Shown: positions 36,601-44,440, numbered from the stretch's first letter. The stretch: DNA of 64,000 nucleotides from Owenia fusiformis (GCA_903813345.2 CAIIXF020000005.1:41143394-41207393); one strand, 5' to 3'. Translations and numbers: made by a program. Notes: a model not told the origin generated them from the letters alone.

Positions 36601-37559
36601 AGCCCCAACCCATCTATTGACCTAAAATTGCTCTCAGGATTTAATCAATCACTAAACAGGACCCAAAATCAAAGTATGAGACATTTGTTAATGGCATACT
36701 TAAAAACAACCAAAAGAATATAACAAACCAAAAACACGATACAGATAGTGACTGTGTAAACAGAAAGTGACTGTATAAATAGATAGTGGCTGTATAAACA
36801 GAAAGTGACTGAATACAGTGATTTAATATTATAATTATAATTTCTTCTTTTATGAGAGAGACAATCAAGACATACAATATATATAAATAATGGAATACAA
36901 AATCTGCGCAACAAGTGTAAATTGAAGCACAAGAGAGAGCATAAAGAGAATTTACAGTACACGAGACGAACTGCCGAGGAAACAGCGGCTTATGCAACAC
37001 AACAACAACAAGAATGCATAGGCATGAAGTCTTACTGGAGAATGGAATTGTAACAATTGCATTATATTTAATTGTAACGACCCATGCCTCTGGGGAGCTG
37101 TCATATAACAAGACAGATACTGGACATGAAAGGGGTGTGCTAATTTCAAAACCCTGTGCAGGAATTAATCCAGAAAATTCTGCTGCAAATTCCAATGATC
37201 TAGACCGCTCGATATTGCCTCCAAATCCTCTAATAGCAACTTACTATCGAGGGTCGTTACAGAAAGAAGTTCTTGGAAGAAGTTCTTATCAGGCAATACA
37301 AGTTCCTGCAGTAGAGAAAATATGCCCGGGGAAATATGGTCATATGACCGAGGGAATATTTTTGAGTGAACTGAAAAACAAATCTACCTTGAATCAAATA
37401 CCGCTCCGTAAATCCAGTAACCTCTCCAAACGCTTTAGCAGAGTCGAAGTTAAAGTGATCTAAATATTGATCAACATATCTTTCCTCAAATGGAACTTTT
37501 TCACATTGTATTTGTGAAAACAAATGTAGCAAAAATATTATTTTGAAAAGTGCAGCCAT
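534..37559 (-). CDS. DPP7: DPP7-like dipeptidyl peptidase II gene, 5' part (five exons, join 37388-37559, 34210-34349, 2068-2243, 737-872, 534-621)
   Basis: Family S28 serine peptidase: DPP7/DPP2 removes N-terminal dipeptides (X-Pro, X-Ala) in lysosomes or secretory vesicles. Spliced in order, the exons give about 204 residues: a signal peptide, [28 protein letters not shown], then [19 protein letters not shown] with the nucleophile serine, and [12 protein letters not shown]. All exon phases agree (1, 0, 2, 0, then 1 at the last donor), which supports the model. The close relative PRCP shares the fold, but the residues after IAASAP and the run [15 protein letters not shown] look closer to DPP7. 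The catalytic Asp and His lie further 3', beyond the left edge, so the gene is incomplete here and not necessarily broken. Intron 2 spans about 32 kb and hosts another gene on the opposite strand. The family assignment is from recalled family sequences, with no search run. Confidence 0.88.
737..872 (-). CDS. DPP7: DPP7-like exon 4 (after the nucleophile elbow)
   Basis: 136 nt. Acceptor ttttccag|C, donor GAT|GTAAGAG. The first base completes the serine codon begun in exon 3 (AG|C). It encodes [19 protein letters not shown] followed by [13 protein letters not shown] and [11 protein letters not shown], one of the most conserved stretches of the S28 family. Confidence 0.9.
873..2067. other. DPP7-like intron 3, no feature recognised
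   Basis: AT-rich intron sequence. I see no convincing exon, RNA gene or repeat apart from a short C run near 1990. Confidence 0.6.
2068..2243 (-). CDS. DPP7: DPP7-like exon 3
   Basis: 176 nt. Acceptor cttgcag|AGA, donor AAG|GTACAT. It encodes [16 protein letters not shown], then [15 protein letters not shown] and CPVITFGG, and ends two bases into the catalytic serine codon. The motif LLTxEQAxADxAxLI is typical of DPP7 and PRCP. Confidence 0.9.
2244..4870. other. DPP7-like intron 2, left part, no feature recognised
   Basis: Very AT-rich sequence without recognisable coding content. The minus-strand open frame at 4404-4760 has no family features or splice support, and I treat it as chance. 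Confidence 0.55.
4873..4964 (-). pseudogene. tRNA-like sequence, degenerate (A box and B box kept)
   Basis: On the minus strand the sequence reads like a tRNA: TGGCACAATGGATAGCGC (D arm, A box), TTTGACTCCA (anticodon arm, CCA possible), about 12 extra bases where an intron would sit, then AAAGG, and GGTTCGATTC (T loop, B box). A run of seven T follows, as in a pol III terminator. The acceptor stem has a mismatch and the T stem does not pair well. A pseudogene or the head of a tRNA-derived SINE is therefore more likely than a working tRNA-Trp. Confidence 0.5.
5552..6567. repeat. 162-bp tandem array (about 5.3 copies), flanked by a 14-bp direct repeat
   Basis: The string AAACCTGTAGA(C/T)AAG recurs at 5681, 5843, 6005, 6167, 6329 and 6491, always 162 bp apart. 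Each unit also holds AAAATGGCC and CCCAGAATGCCCAAAAACTA. The array ends in a GC-rich tail (about 6513-6545). The string ACAATATCGTACCT occurs at 5552-5565 and again at 6554-6567, just outside both ends, and may be a target-site duplication. Confidence 0.85.
6568..8385. other. Intron sequence, no feature recognised
   Basis: AT-rich intron of the DPP7-like gene. There is a short palindrome ACATGTACAATGTACATGT near 7384, and no coding or RNA feature that I can support. Confidence 0.5.
8386..9380. repeat. Imperfect 135-147-bp tandem repeat ending in an ACGG microsatellite
   Basis: Units share AAAATGG(C/T)(G/A)GCCATTTTTC, then ACAGTGTGCCATGCTTATAG and ATATGAACAAAATCGCTCCA. Comparable ATG positions are 8428, 8563, 8704 and 8851. 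The last part turns into a GACGGACGGACGTACG microsatellite (about 9266-9345) and ends with CCGAACTTCGTTCGATGGGA. The short open frames here are repeat translations and not genes. Confidence 0.8.
9414..10107. other. Intron sequence, no feature recognised
   Basis: AT-rich intron. The open frame at 9707-9895 has no recognisable features. Confidence 0.5.
10108..10329 (-). CDS. Hypothetical 73-residue ORF with an N-terminal membrane segment
   Basis: I do not recognise this protein. The frame begins with ATG after aaaaca and encodes [19 protein letters not shown], a plausible membrane or signal-anchor helix, then an acidic hydrophilic tail with [18 protein letters not shown] and two cysteines before TGA. 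It could be a first exon or a chance frame. It overlaps an open frame on the other strand and sits in intron 2 of the DPP7-like gene. Nothing around it indicates splicing or a promoter. Confidence 0.2.
   Translation of the reverse strand: MTPSEVLFFVIALMVSILSIIKKSLYNEQQNLETSTIDLLLDTEPIDLDNNDAYSLVNCSLVCGFSTQLYNGI
10661..11526. mobile_element. Non-autonomous hAT-type DNA transposon with 8-bp target duplication
   Basis: 866 bp with 16-bp perfect terminal inverted repeats TAGGGGTCACACGGTT and AACCGTGTGACCCCTA. It is flanked on both sides by TTTGTAAC (10653-10660 and 11527-11534). An 8-bp duplication with TAGGGGT-type ends is the hallmark of the hAT superfamily. No transposase frame is present, so it is a deletion derivative moved in trans. 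The intact ends and duplication argue for a fairly recent insertion. Confidence 0.9.
11535..12980. other. Intron sequence, no feature recognised
   Basis: AT-rich, with a slightly GC-richer patch near 12490-12700. I see no gene or clear element. Confidence 0.5.
12985..14455. repeat. Tandem repeat of about 120 bp with AGGTCA motifs, interrupted by insertions
   Basis: Units share AGTCAGATTTGAA, AGATGATTTTGAA, GGTCAATTTGAAGCAA and TTGACC(C/T)TGAAAAGGTCA. The array is interrupted by a foldback element (13126-13458), by about 0.8 kb of other sequence (roughly 13566-14345) and by a LINE (14456-18435). It resumes at 18436-18565. Confidence 0.7.
13126..13458. mobile_element. Foldback element (MITE)
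   Basis: 333 bp with inverted ends: CACTCTTAAAAATTATTACT on the left, and on the right the complement of CACTCTTAAAAATGAATTAC. The interior is rich in AAGTAATTTTTAAGTAATT. It splits one unit of the surrounding 120-bp tandem repeat, which confirms insertion. No clear target duplication is left. Confidence 0.75.
14473..14652 (+). pseudogene. LINE reverse transcriptase fragment with YADD catalytic box
   Basis: The frame reads [14 protein letters not shown] (YADD at 14485-14496), then [20 protein letters not shown] and LGKWSDK, the palm-to-thumb stretch of a non-LTR reverse transcriptase. The two catalytic aspartates are present. The frame stops at TAA (14650-14652), where the sequence leaves the LINE. 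The rest of the domain resumes near 16850. Confidence 0.85.
14869..15374. repeat. Dispersed repeat, copy A (pair of 42647-43156)
   Basis: Begins CAATAGGATAGTTTCTAAAT and ends GGAAACTATACTATT. It is nearly identical along its whole length to 42647-43156, in the same orientation, with a few substitutions and small indels. Confidence 0.9.
15840..16450. repeat. Degenerate GATATTGG-type tandem tract
   Basis: Words such as TTGGGTGATATTGGATTGAT, GGGCCAATATTTGG and TGATATTGCTAT recur throughout with irregular spacing. This is a decayed simple or minisatellite tract. Confidence 0.7.
16850..18298 (+). pseudogene. LINE ORF2 C-terminal part with two frameshifts
   Basis: The frame opening near 16850 gives [48 protein letters not shown] and [13 protein letters not shown], typical of L1/Tx1-clade ORF2. 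It runs to 17647, shifts frame near 17640 (continuing to 18125 with [19 protein letters not shown]), and shifts back between about 18000 and 18125, ending at 18298. Two frameshifts and the upstream interruption make it inactive. Confidence 0.85.
18436..18565. repeat. Continuation of the 120-bp AGGTCA-containing tandem repeat
   Basis: Carries TGACCTTGAAAAGGTCA (18467-18483), AAAGTCAGATTTAACTTC and AACTTGTAGATGATTTTGAA, as in the part before the LINE. It shows the LINE landed inside this array. Confidence 0.8.
18566..20436. other. Intron sequence, no feature recognised
   Basis: AT-rich intron between the LINE and the 27-bp minisatellite. The short frames at 18813-19001 and 19218-19451 have no supporting features. 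Confidence 0.5.
20437..25487. repeat. 27-bp minisatellite, about 187 copies, with higher-order repeats
   Basis: The unit is AGACTTGATGCAAGACTAG plus AGAGGCAG. Because 27 is divisible by three, frames stay open for long distances on both strands: on the plus strand a 9-residue repeat RQRLDARLE with occasional TAG stops, on the minus strand SLVLHQVSA or SLASSLCLS for up to 880 residues. Variant units show higher-order periods: CTTCATGCC at 21451 and 21964 (513 bp, 19 units), and GGGGCAGAAACTTGATGCAA at 20766 and 23412 (2646 bp, 98 units). A small indel near 24735 breaks the register. The array lies in the DPP7-like intron 2. Confidence 0.95.
25488..27674. other. Intron sequence, no feature recognised
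   Basis: AT-rich intron. There is a short (TA)n near 26970; the open frames have no recognisable features. Confidence 0.5.
27675..27902 (-). mobile_element. Diverged relative of the TACAGTGAAACCTGT foldback family
   Basis: One end reads ACACAGGGTTTACTGTA, close to the ACAGGTTTCACTGTA end of the elements at 346-520 and 30791-30970. Motifs of the type AGTGAACACCT recur four times, like GTGTTCCAC in that family. The other end is not clear. Confidence 0.4.
27903..29829. other. Intron sequence upstream of the nested GPCR, promoter not identified
   Basis: AT-rich. It should contain the promoter and any 5' untranslated exon of the GPCR at 29830-30732, but I see no distinctive promoter element. Confidence 0.45.
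29830..30732 (+). CDS. Class A GPCR, GPR52/GPR21-like orphan receptor, intronless
   Basis: Predicted 300-residue seven-helix receptor. TM1 about 13-34 (ASN in place of the usual GN), TM2 with the conserved Asp54 ([14 protein letters not shown]), Cys81 at the start of TM3 and a matching cysteine in the second outer loop (YICLLDW), TM3 ending in DHH (105-107) where most receptors have DRY, and TM5 with [19 protein letters not shown]6 has [17 protein letters not shown]7 has [21 protein letters not shown], with Lys replacing the Asn of NPxxY. The TM7 to helix 8 stretch [23 protein letters not shown] is most like vertebrate GPR52/GPR21, recalled and not searched. The start is the first ATG after an in-frame TAG at 29809. 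It is nested in an intron of the DPP7-like gene on the opposite strand. The altered DRY and NPxxY motifs suggest unusual or constitutive coupling, or a diverging receptor. Confidence 0.88.
   Translation: MDVEKIRFTAESFIILLLTIGTIASNIIILLIYFRTDALVSMNKFFFGSLIFCDLFFGLFVTPFSFWTSMFDEWLYGPVFCHIEAYVITALWIASLYSLMWISIDHHMAIRKPQRYENMLGSVRSLCWMLTIWVVAICFCCPPLFGMQRATYYPEAYICLLDWNTGTAFLVTACLIVFIPPFVVLLWCHLYMLTKGYAQKRQTFEKGADFQALSRPQQYSVSLAFSITNLIIWLPWLLLQFYDVIDHHRQNYSPTWHFATMWLVLGNSFWKFLVYLGVSPSFRQGLKMLCKTWCRETEVS
30791..30970. mobile_element. Small foldback element (MITE), copy 2
   Basis: 180 bp with perfect 15-bp inverted ends TACAGTGAAACCTGT and ACAGGTTTCACTGTA. It is homologous along its length to 346-520. 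It sits 58 bp after the GPCR stop codon and may lie in its 3' untranslated region. Confidence 0.85.
30971..34209. other. Intron sequence, no feature recognised
   Basis: AT-rich, with homopolymer runs of G (about 33176-33186) and C (about 33800). A 154-residue open frame at 31768-32232 starts with TTG and resembles no family I know. Confidence 0.5.
34210..34349 (-). CDS. DPP7: DPP7-like exon 2
   Basis: 140 nt. Acceptor ctattgtag|AT, donor CAT|GTAAGT. It encodes (D)[18 protein letters not shown], then [16 protein letters not shown] and NALVVFAEH. The aspartate codon is shared with exon 1 (G|AT). This is the N-terminal part of the alpha/beta hydrolase fold. Confidence 0.92.
34430..34735. repeat. 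Imperfect short repeats with GAGGCTCG and AATTACGAG words
   Basis: Words such as AGGCTCGGAAATTACGAG, AAGGCTCGAAAATTAGGAG, CCGTACAAGGTTGTA and CCTCGTACAACCTCGTACA recur with irregular spacing. It looks like a degenerate local repeat beside exon 2 of the DPP7-like gene. Confidence 0.5.
35131..36723 (+). pseudogene. 5'-truncated LINE ORF2: reverse transcriptase end, RNase H and zinc knuckle
   Basis: An uninterrupted frame of about 530 codons after a TAG at 35128. It begins with the reverse transcriptase thumb ([20 protein letters not shown], then [16 protein letters not shown]). It continues with an RNase H domain showing all acidic residues: FTDGST (Asp codon at 35815), [16 protein letters not shown] and [20 protein letters not shown]. 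It ends in a C-x2-C-x8-H-x4-C knuckle ([18 protein letters not shown]). RNase H behind the reverse transcriptase points to the I/R1/Loa group of non-LTR elements. There is no start codon and the catalytic YxDD part is missing, so this is a truncated insertion in intron 1 of the DPP7-like gene. The lack of stops suggests a young copy. Confidence 0.88.
36724..37387. other. Rest of DPP7-like intron 1; possible 3' tail of the LINE
   Basis: Directly after the LINE stop codon come short repeats of AGTGACTGTATAAA (36745-36815), probably its 3' untranslated region. The element's end is not obvious; AACAACAACAAG near 37000 is a candidate. Confidence 0.45.
37388..37559 (-). CDS. DPP7: DPP7-like exon 1 (start codon and signal peptide)
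   Basis: 172 nt from the ATG to donor AAG|GTAGAT, phase 1. Residues 1-19 ([19 protein letters not shown]) form a classic signal peptide. They are followed by [19 protein letters not shown], the N-terminal signature of the S28 family, and TERYLIQ. I chose this ATG because the hydrophobic core starts at once behind it and the family motif follows at the expected distance. Confidence 0.9.
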
Positions 37560-39273
37560 TTTCAAGTGTTTACATACCGGTAGTATTTTGGCGAAGTACA
37601 ACTTGTGACTTTCCTGGCGGGAAATTCAAATTTATGAAAGTTTCAAACTACAAACATTTTCTTCTCTGTCCAATTTTATCTGCTGATGTAATACTATATT
37701 CATTGGATAACACCGTTGACCTAATGCAAAATGTTTTCCATACAATGTTAGTCAATGCTCTTGCTTAAATGATTGGAATGAAATCCGTTAAGTTCCCAGG
37801 TAAATGTCATCAATGGTAAATGGGGGGGGGGGGTAGGGGGCTTGTGCATCATAAAGAGACGAAAGATCATATTCAAAATCTCCATGAACCTAGTCCATAT
37901 TATGCATGTTATATCATTTCATTGAGCATCAAAATGGACAGCTAAGGATAAAATGCATGATTGTTTCATTAACCTTTCCACAAGGACAATTCAGAGAGTG
38001 AATAGGTCTCATGTAAAATAATTGCAAGTTTAGTTGTGCACATCATGAATATAACTTTGGAATCAACACAACATTCTCTCTGAACCCTTTTATTTTTGTG
38101 AAATAAATGTCTCTTTAGTTCAAATGAACAGATTAAAAGTGGTTTTGTCTTTTATTGATTTTGGAAGGACGTTCCACGTCATTATGACAGAGTTAATTAA
38201 AGAGTTTTGATGGAAATTACTTTTAACTAGTATTTATTGTGTGTTTTACATATTAGTGGTACATTGTTAAAGAGATAGTCAGGAAATAAAGTAGGGCAAA
38301 AAATACCAGTAAAATCAAGTGTGCACATGAAATTCCAATACTAAGGATAAACTGAAATTAAAACAAATGTGTGGCATATTCCTAGATGTAACAATATCTT
38401 TGTAGGTATTCTAGTTAACAGAGCACAGTTAACAGAACAATTTTATATGTCTCTGATGTTGAATTAATGTTTTTCTAAATTTTTAGATTTAGACATATTT
38501 CTCATAACAGTCCATTCGAATTGGTAAAAAATAGCTGTGCATTAGGTTTGCTCAACATTCTTGGTCTAAGCACTTTTATTTAGATAAAATTAGTCAATGG
38601 TCTAAAGGTCACTCTGTTGATAGCAGAAGAAAATCATTTATCTTGAGCACTCTTGGTATGCTCTGGATGTGATTGCGTTGAACCAATAAAATGCCACACA
38701 ATAAAAGCCCATATAAATTATATATAATATACCCTATATATGACATTAATGTGGGTTTTACGAGACTCATTTGTATGGAAGGCAATTAACACCATTCCAC
38801 ATGTTCCAAGAATGGATAACCTAGGATCCATCATGTATACATTATTCCCCTGAAATGCCACTGCTTTAATTAATTAACTAAAACATTGTTTATTATCTTG
38901 CTTGCTGTATTGACTCAACATACTGTATCTTATATTTTTTACCTTTGTTTCACTTGAATAGTCTTGGTTTGCTCTATAGATTAAACATGTCATATATCTA
39001 GCCAATATTATAACTAGGCTTGTCTTGGTTTGCTTTTTTGAGCAAAAATGTCTCAAATATATGACTTATATATTTTAATGTTTCTTCAAATATATCTTAA
39101 ACTCAATCAATATATTTTATAAAGACAGAAAAGGGGGGTCACTTTGGAGCTGAAGAAAAAATTATGAATATCTGGCAGTTCGGCTATCAATCACCTTGAC
39201 TATCTTAGTTCGGCTATCAATCACCTTGGCTATCAATCACCTTGACTATCTTATTGAACAAGATGGGTGCACC
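37560..39273. other. Upstream region of the DPP7-like gene, no gene recognised
   Basis: It should hold the DPP7-like promoter, but I see no distinctive element. There is a G run at about 37818-37833. No coding feature is supported. Confidence 0.5.
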
Positions 39274-39378
39274 CCAGTTGTCCGAAACCCAGTTGTCCGA
39301 AACCCAGTTGTCCGAAACCCAGTTGTCCGAAACCCAGTTCTCCGAAACCCAGTTGTCCGAAACCCAGTTGTCCGAAAA
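39274..39378. repeat. 15-bp minisatellite, locus 1 (7 copies)
   Basis: Unit CCCAGTTGTCCGAAA repeated seven times, one copy with CTC for GTC. The same unit occurs in inverse orientation at 44230-44440. Confidence 0.95.
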
Positions 39379-40123
39379 ATTTAGTCATAATTTACCAGAT
39401 AAAGGGGGACGCACCTCAAGCCAGTTTCATGTCATGTATTTGGCAAAATTAATGGCATGGACGCATTCTGATGTATAGATCTCTCTCTCACTTTGAATTG
39501 CATCCATTACACGGCGTTACCAGAATGACAGGAACGGGGGATTTATTTTACATTGTGATTCTAAAAAAGGTCATCAAAACACAATATATATTATGGAACA
39601 GTTGATCTTATCTTATTCAATATATTTTATATAGGCAAAATAAAATGAAACATTTTGAAACCGATAAAATAAGTTAACGCATAAAACTTTAAGAATAAAC
39701 AGTACACATATTACGTTGTCAAAATGTTTCGTCGCATTTAATTTCTTAGTCTCTGTCTCTTATCAAATCGTAAAATGTAAAAGAACAAAACATTCTAAAC
39801 GTAATCACTTAGGATTAACTGGAAACGAAGACAGGCTGTCCTCGTATCAAATTGGATGTTCTCCCATTCGCAAGAAGTTTCATTTTCGCCATGTACTCAC
39901 TTCATCTTTTTGAATCTAATCTCTATTTCTCGAACAGAGTACCTACATGTTCGTACGTTTGATCAAAGTAATTTTACGATGAAGATCATGCAAATCTACC
40001 GACGGAGGAAATGTATATTATACGTTGAAATATATGTCGCAAGAATATAAATTCATATAGAAATTCATATAGGTTTTATTAACAAATCCTGTGTTTGATA
40101 TTGCTTGATATTCATTCGTTTTG
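39379..40123. other. No feature recognised
   Basis: AT-rich sequence between the minisatellite and the LINE 3' end. The small frames have no support. Confidence 0.45.
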
Positions 40124-40722
40124 TATTTTTTTTTTCATTTCTCATTTATTCCAAATATAACATAAAATACATTACAATATTATTGCCTACGTTTTTCAAC
40201 ATTGTCGGCAATATACAAAACATATAAAAATGGAAACAATGAAAATACAATAGATAAGGTACATAATATTAATGGCAGGGAATGTTAGAGGCTTTCAGGG
40301 GGGGGGGGTTAATCTAAAATATCAAGAGCCTGGCAGATGTAATGGCTAACTATATGAATAATTTGTTCATTATCAGTTACAGTGAGATTTCTGTCTCCAA
40401 ATAATAAAAATTGAATTTTTTCATGAGAGTTTAAATTTTGGAAACGATTAAAAAATCCTAAGGTTTTTAGTCCTGCTAGGAGAGTGCATCTTTCTTGTTG
40501 CAGCAGAGGGCAGTTTAATAAAAAGTGATGCGTTGTTTGTTGTATGTCACCACATACGCAGAAAGGGTCATTTACTGTCACAAAGTTATGGGAATATAAA
40601 TGTGCTTTTAGAATCAGTCCAGCTCTAAATCTATTGAACAGAATTTCAATTTTCCTTGGCATTGTCATATTCATTTTATATATTCGTTTTGTATGATTGA
40701 AGGTACAAATGTACATGGTCAT
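40124..40722 (-). mobile_element. LINE 3' end (ORF2 C-terminus, poly-A tail), 5'-truncated
   Basis: The minus-strand frame 40309-40722 ends ORF2 of a non-LTR element: MPRKIEILFNRFRAGLILKA, then CVCGDIQQTTHHFLLNCPLL, a terminal C-x-C-x8-H-x4-C knuckle. It is followed by an untranslated tail with AATAAA and a run of A (T run in the plus strand at about 40126-40136). It is a different family from the two other LINE pieces in the window. Confidence 0.8.
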
Positions 40723-41517
40723 TCCTTAATATATTTGTGAATATTCAGTAGCTAAAACGTATAATTCACAGCTGTGAGGAGTTACATTGATGATTGTGTC
40801 ATTCCAACTATTTCTGACCGTATGGATATGGAATGCGGGCCCAACAGTTGGATACGTATATTCTGACCGTGTGCAATCAGAAACATTATCTTTATACACT
40901 GATGTTTATAATTTCAAAATAACATTAAAAACTGCTTGTAAGGTAAAATTAGGAAATAGTATACGCACAAATCAAACTTAGGATATTTTAAGTTATGTTG
41001 CTTCAATAAATGATGTTGCTTTTTAATGTAGCACGTGTAGAATAATGATATGCATCTCTTTTTTATTTATTTTCTCCTTGTTATGGGGAGAGATTTTCAC
41101 AAATGGTGTTACGTTTCAAATTAACAATAAAAAAAGTTTTCTTAGTAATAATAATAATAATGTGTCAAGGCTTTGATTTATTAAACTCAAAGGAACTTTG
41201 TAATAAATCTATAAGAATGATTTTCTACGGAATAAGGGCGTTTATTTGAAAAACGGTAGTATGGAAAAGTTTCCCCCTCTTAATAAAGACCCATTGGTGT
41301 TTTTTGAATACTTCTTAATAAGAGGAAAACTTAACTGACAATTGGCGAAACATTCGAAAAAAGGAATCAAATAGCTTATCGTCCACCCAAACGGAAAAAT
41401 ATTTTTCCCTATTAATAAAGTACCACAAGCGTTAATTAAATGTTCTTTCAAATAAACGCCCTATGCAAAATAAACGCCCAGTAGGCTCATTTGCGTGAAA
41501 AGCCGGTAGTTGTATTT

Positions 41518-42183
41518 ATACACTCCCCTCCATAAGTTTGGCAACCTTAGCTCCCCCATTGAACTACGTGTTAAAGCCTCTTTACGTTTGAATTTTTATT
41601 TACGATGAAATAGCGTATAATATTGATGGAAACGTAACTTTACTTCATTTCCAATACCTCCAAATTTTCTAGATTTTTTTCCTCCATAACAAGAGATCGA
41701 AAACTGATGATAAATTTGATAAATTTTTTAAAATCGTCATTTCCGTATAATCCAAGGGGAAATAGAGAGTTCGGGGCAAATCAGAATCTTTTCAGTAAAA
41801 GATTCAGCAAAAAATTTTTGGTATAAAAAAATTGAATTGTCTAACTTTTTTGTTCACTAAGTTTTAATTTATTTGATGAATACTAAATTTGTAGCGCTTC
41901 AAAGTCATTTTTGAAAATAATTTTTCGACTCCTGTGTTATTTCAATGGGAGAGTTTTCTTGAAAACCAATTTTGACTTTAAAGCCCTGTTACTTTATTGA
42001 ACCTGAAGAAACATATCAATTCTTTGTTAAATAAAGTTAGCAAATTCAATTGCCTGCCTTACTCATATTTTGCAAGGACTCGGAGGTATTGGAAATAAAG
42101 TCAAGTTACGTTTCCATCAATATTATAAGTTATTTCATCGCCGGTTAAGTAAATAAAAATTCAACTTATGGAGGTGAGTGTAT
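41518..42183. mobile_element. Large foldback element with Tc1/mariner-like ends
   Basis: Outer inverted ends ATACACTCCCCTCCATAAGTT and (right, complement) ATACACTCACCTCCATAAGTT. Inverted matches continue inside, such as AATATTGATGGAAACGTAAC and TTTCCAATACCTCC on both arms. The ends resemble Tc1-type termini (CCAxAAGTTTGG). There is no transposase frame. Confidence 0.8.
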
Positions 42184-42646
42184 CTTCTATTGACGGAGGA
42201 TAATGTTTAAAGGGGCTACAGTGCCTGTGCGTAGGAAAACTACGCTTGCCTTGGGGCCTCCGTACGCCGCAGGGTCGCCGTATAGAAATTATAACTCGGA
42301 GTTATAATATTTGTTCATTTCTGAGGTCCCGTAGAAATCAACTGGCTCAACAAGATTGAATCATTATTTGTCAATGTTTCACGATCACTTTTCATTTAAT
42401 ATTACATCCTAGCACTATGAATAACATTTATAAATTGCCCTGATGTAAATAAAATGAAAAAAGTATTATTTATCAACAGAAATTTAAAATTCACCGTGCG
42501 GCTGCCGTGGGAAGTCCTATTGATCCTCATAAATTATCCCCTACTCATACCAAGTTAAAAACGGTGCAGTAGGCCTATGAGACTCGTAATTGATTTTCAA
42601 ATATCCGGTAGGTCAAAAATTAACGGTCGAAGTTAGGACCGCGTGG

Positions 42647-43156
42647 CAATAGGATAGTTTCTAAATAGCAGAAAAATCAATGAAATCTCGTGCTGCCATC
42701 TTTTATTCAGCTTTTAACTTGGGCTAGAGCTCCATTCATTTACATGTTAAAATCTTGGAAAAGTGGCTTAATTTCATGATTTATCAAAGTTTGTTTGTTG
42801 AATCTGTATAAAACTTGATGAAAATGATATACCACATGATGACCCTGTTTATGTACATGATGTGATTAAACATGCAAATGTTGATTGACATACAAATAAT
42901 CCACAGATTTAAAGAATTTTAGCATTGCATCTATGGACATTTGGCCCAAGTTTTTTAAATTGTCATAGAAAATTATTCAAATTACATAACTGTGTAAATC
43001 AAAGCTATTAAAGGAGAAAACATTTCACTGAATTCAAATATGCCATTTAAAAGAAGGTAATGTAAGTCATTAGAGGTCTAATATGCAAGTCTCTTAAAAT
43101 CTCACGAAAAACGAGATTCAGCGAGATTTCAAAAGCTATATGGAAACTATACTATT
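42647..43156. repeat. Dispersed repeat, copy B (pair of 14869-15374)
   Basis: 510 bp nearly identical to copy A, with one small insertion (AACTTGATGAAAATGATA). Flanks differ completely on both sides, so both borders are mapped by the comparison. It codes for nothing obvious. Confidence 0.9.
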
Positions 43157-44229
43157 ATATCGAGTGACAACGTACTAACGACGAACAGGACGTGGGGCAA
43201 AGGTTGAACTGTCTCAGAATGTATTGGGAACGAGGTAGAAATAAAGAATTCATATGAACGAGTCATGCAAGATACTAAAGAGATACAAATGCATTTTGAT
43301 ACTCAGTTTTTGGGCAATTAAAACTCCCTGTCTGCATATAGTTATTTATTGTCCGGTGTATAATTTTGAAACATTATCCTAATTTTTCACAAAACTTTTT
43401 TTGATTCTGCAATAGTTAATGGTTGACATCTATGGCACACTAAAAACGAATTTTTTTTATGCAGGGTACGTACATGATACAGATCAAATCTTGGCTCTAC
43501 TACAAACGATTACACGCTTACTTCAACAGTTCAATATATCGCAAAAACACAGTTTTGATTTTGAACAATATCACCAATGGGAGAAATTCTTAAATCTAAA
43601 TGTTTGGAAAGGAATACGTTTCTACTAAAACATACAAACCTCTTATATTATGATGAAAAAAGGATAGACATCTTATATATATATGCCACATATATAAGTT
43701 ATACGAAATTAGCATATTTTATTGATTTATCGAAAATTTGGACGAAATCTTAACAATTGGTGGTACTGAACAATCAAAATCTTCTTTTTAGATATTTTTC
43801 AGGGTAGAAATATTATCAATTGATATTGGAAAACATAATTAACCATATTTTATTGAGAAAAGGGAATGAAAAAAATTATCAAATGAATATATATAATTGT
43901 CACGGACGTCCATACGTTATTCTAATGAGATAGATATTCCTTTCGCCAGAATATTCTCATCGACTGTGATAGTTGTCTAAAATGTTGGCGGCAGTCTTGA
44001 ATTTTCACCAAGAAGGAGTGCGATTCGTGCTGGACAATGCGGTTCAAAATTTGTAGAATGTCCATATAAGTGTATGTGCCGAGAATTTAGTAAGAATATA
44101 TATATGATCGTGAACTTTCGGACCCATTATTGACCGGGCTAACCGATGTCAACGTGATACCAATGTTATGCTGTCCTGATTCGCGAAGTTGCGACAAGAT
44201 TAGTTACTAAGACATTTAATTTTTTAATT
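43157..44229. other. No feature recognised
   Basis: AT-rich sequence. The frame at 43419-43628 has no family features. Confidence 0.45.
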
Positions 44230-44440
44230 TTCGGAGAACTGGGTTTCGGAGAACTGGGTTTCGGAGAACTGGGTTTCGGAGAACTGGGTTTCGGACAACT
44301 GGGTTTCGGAGAACTGGGTTTCGGACAACTGGGTTTCGGACAACTGGGTTTCGGAGAACTGGGTTTCGGACAACTGGGTTTCGGACAACTGGGTTTCGGA
44401 CAACTGGGTTTCGGACAACTGGGTTTCGGACAACTGGGTT
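44230..44440. repeat. 15-bp minisatellite, locus 2 (14 copies, inverse orientation)
   Basis: Unit TTTCGGA(G/C)AACTGGG repeated about 14 times, the reverse complement of locus 1 at 39274-39378. GAG and GAC variants are mixed along the array. Confidence 0.95.

Noticed and set aside
534-37559. PRCP as the identity of the peptidase
   Set aside because: PRCP shares the S28 fold, but the stretch after IAASAP ([14 protein letters not shown]) and the [11 protein letters not shown] region are nearer to DPP7 as I recall it. A tree would settle it.
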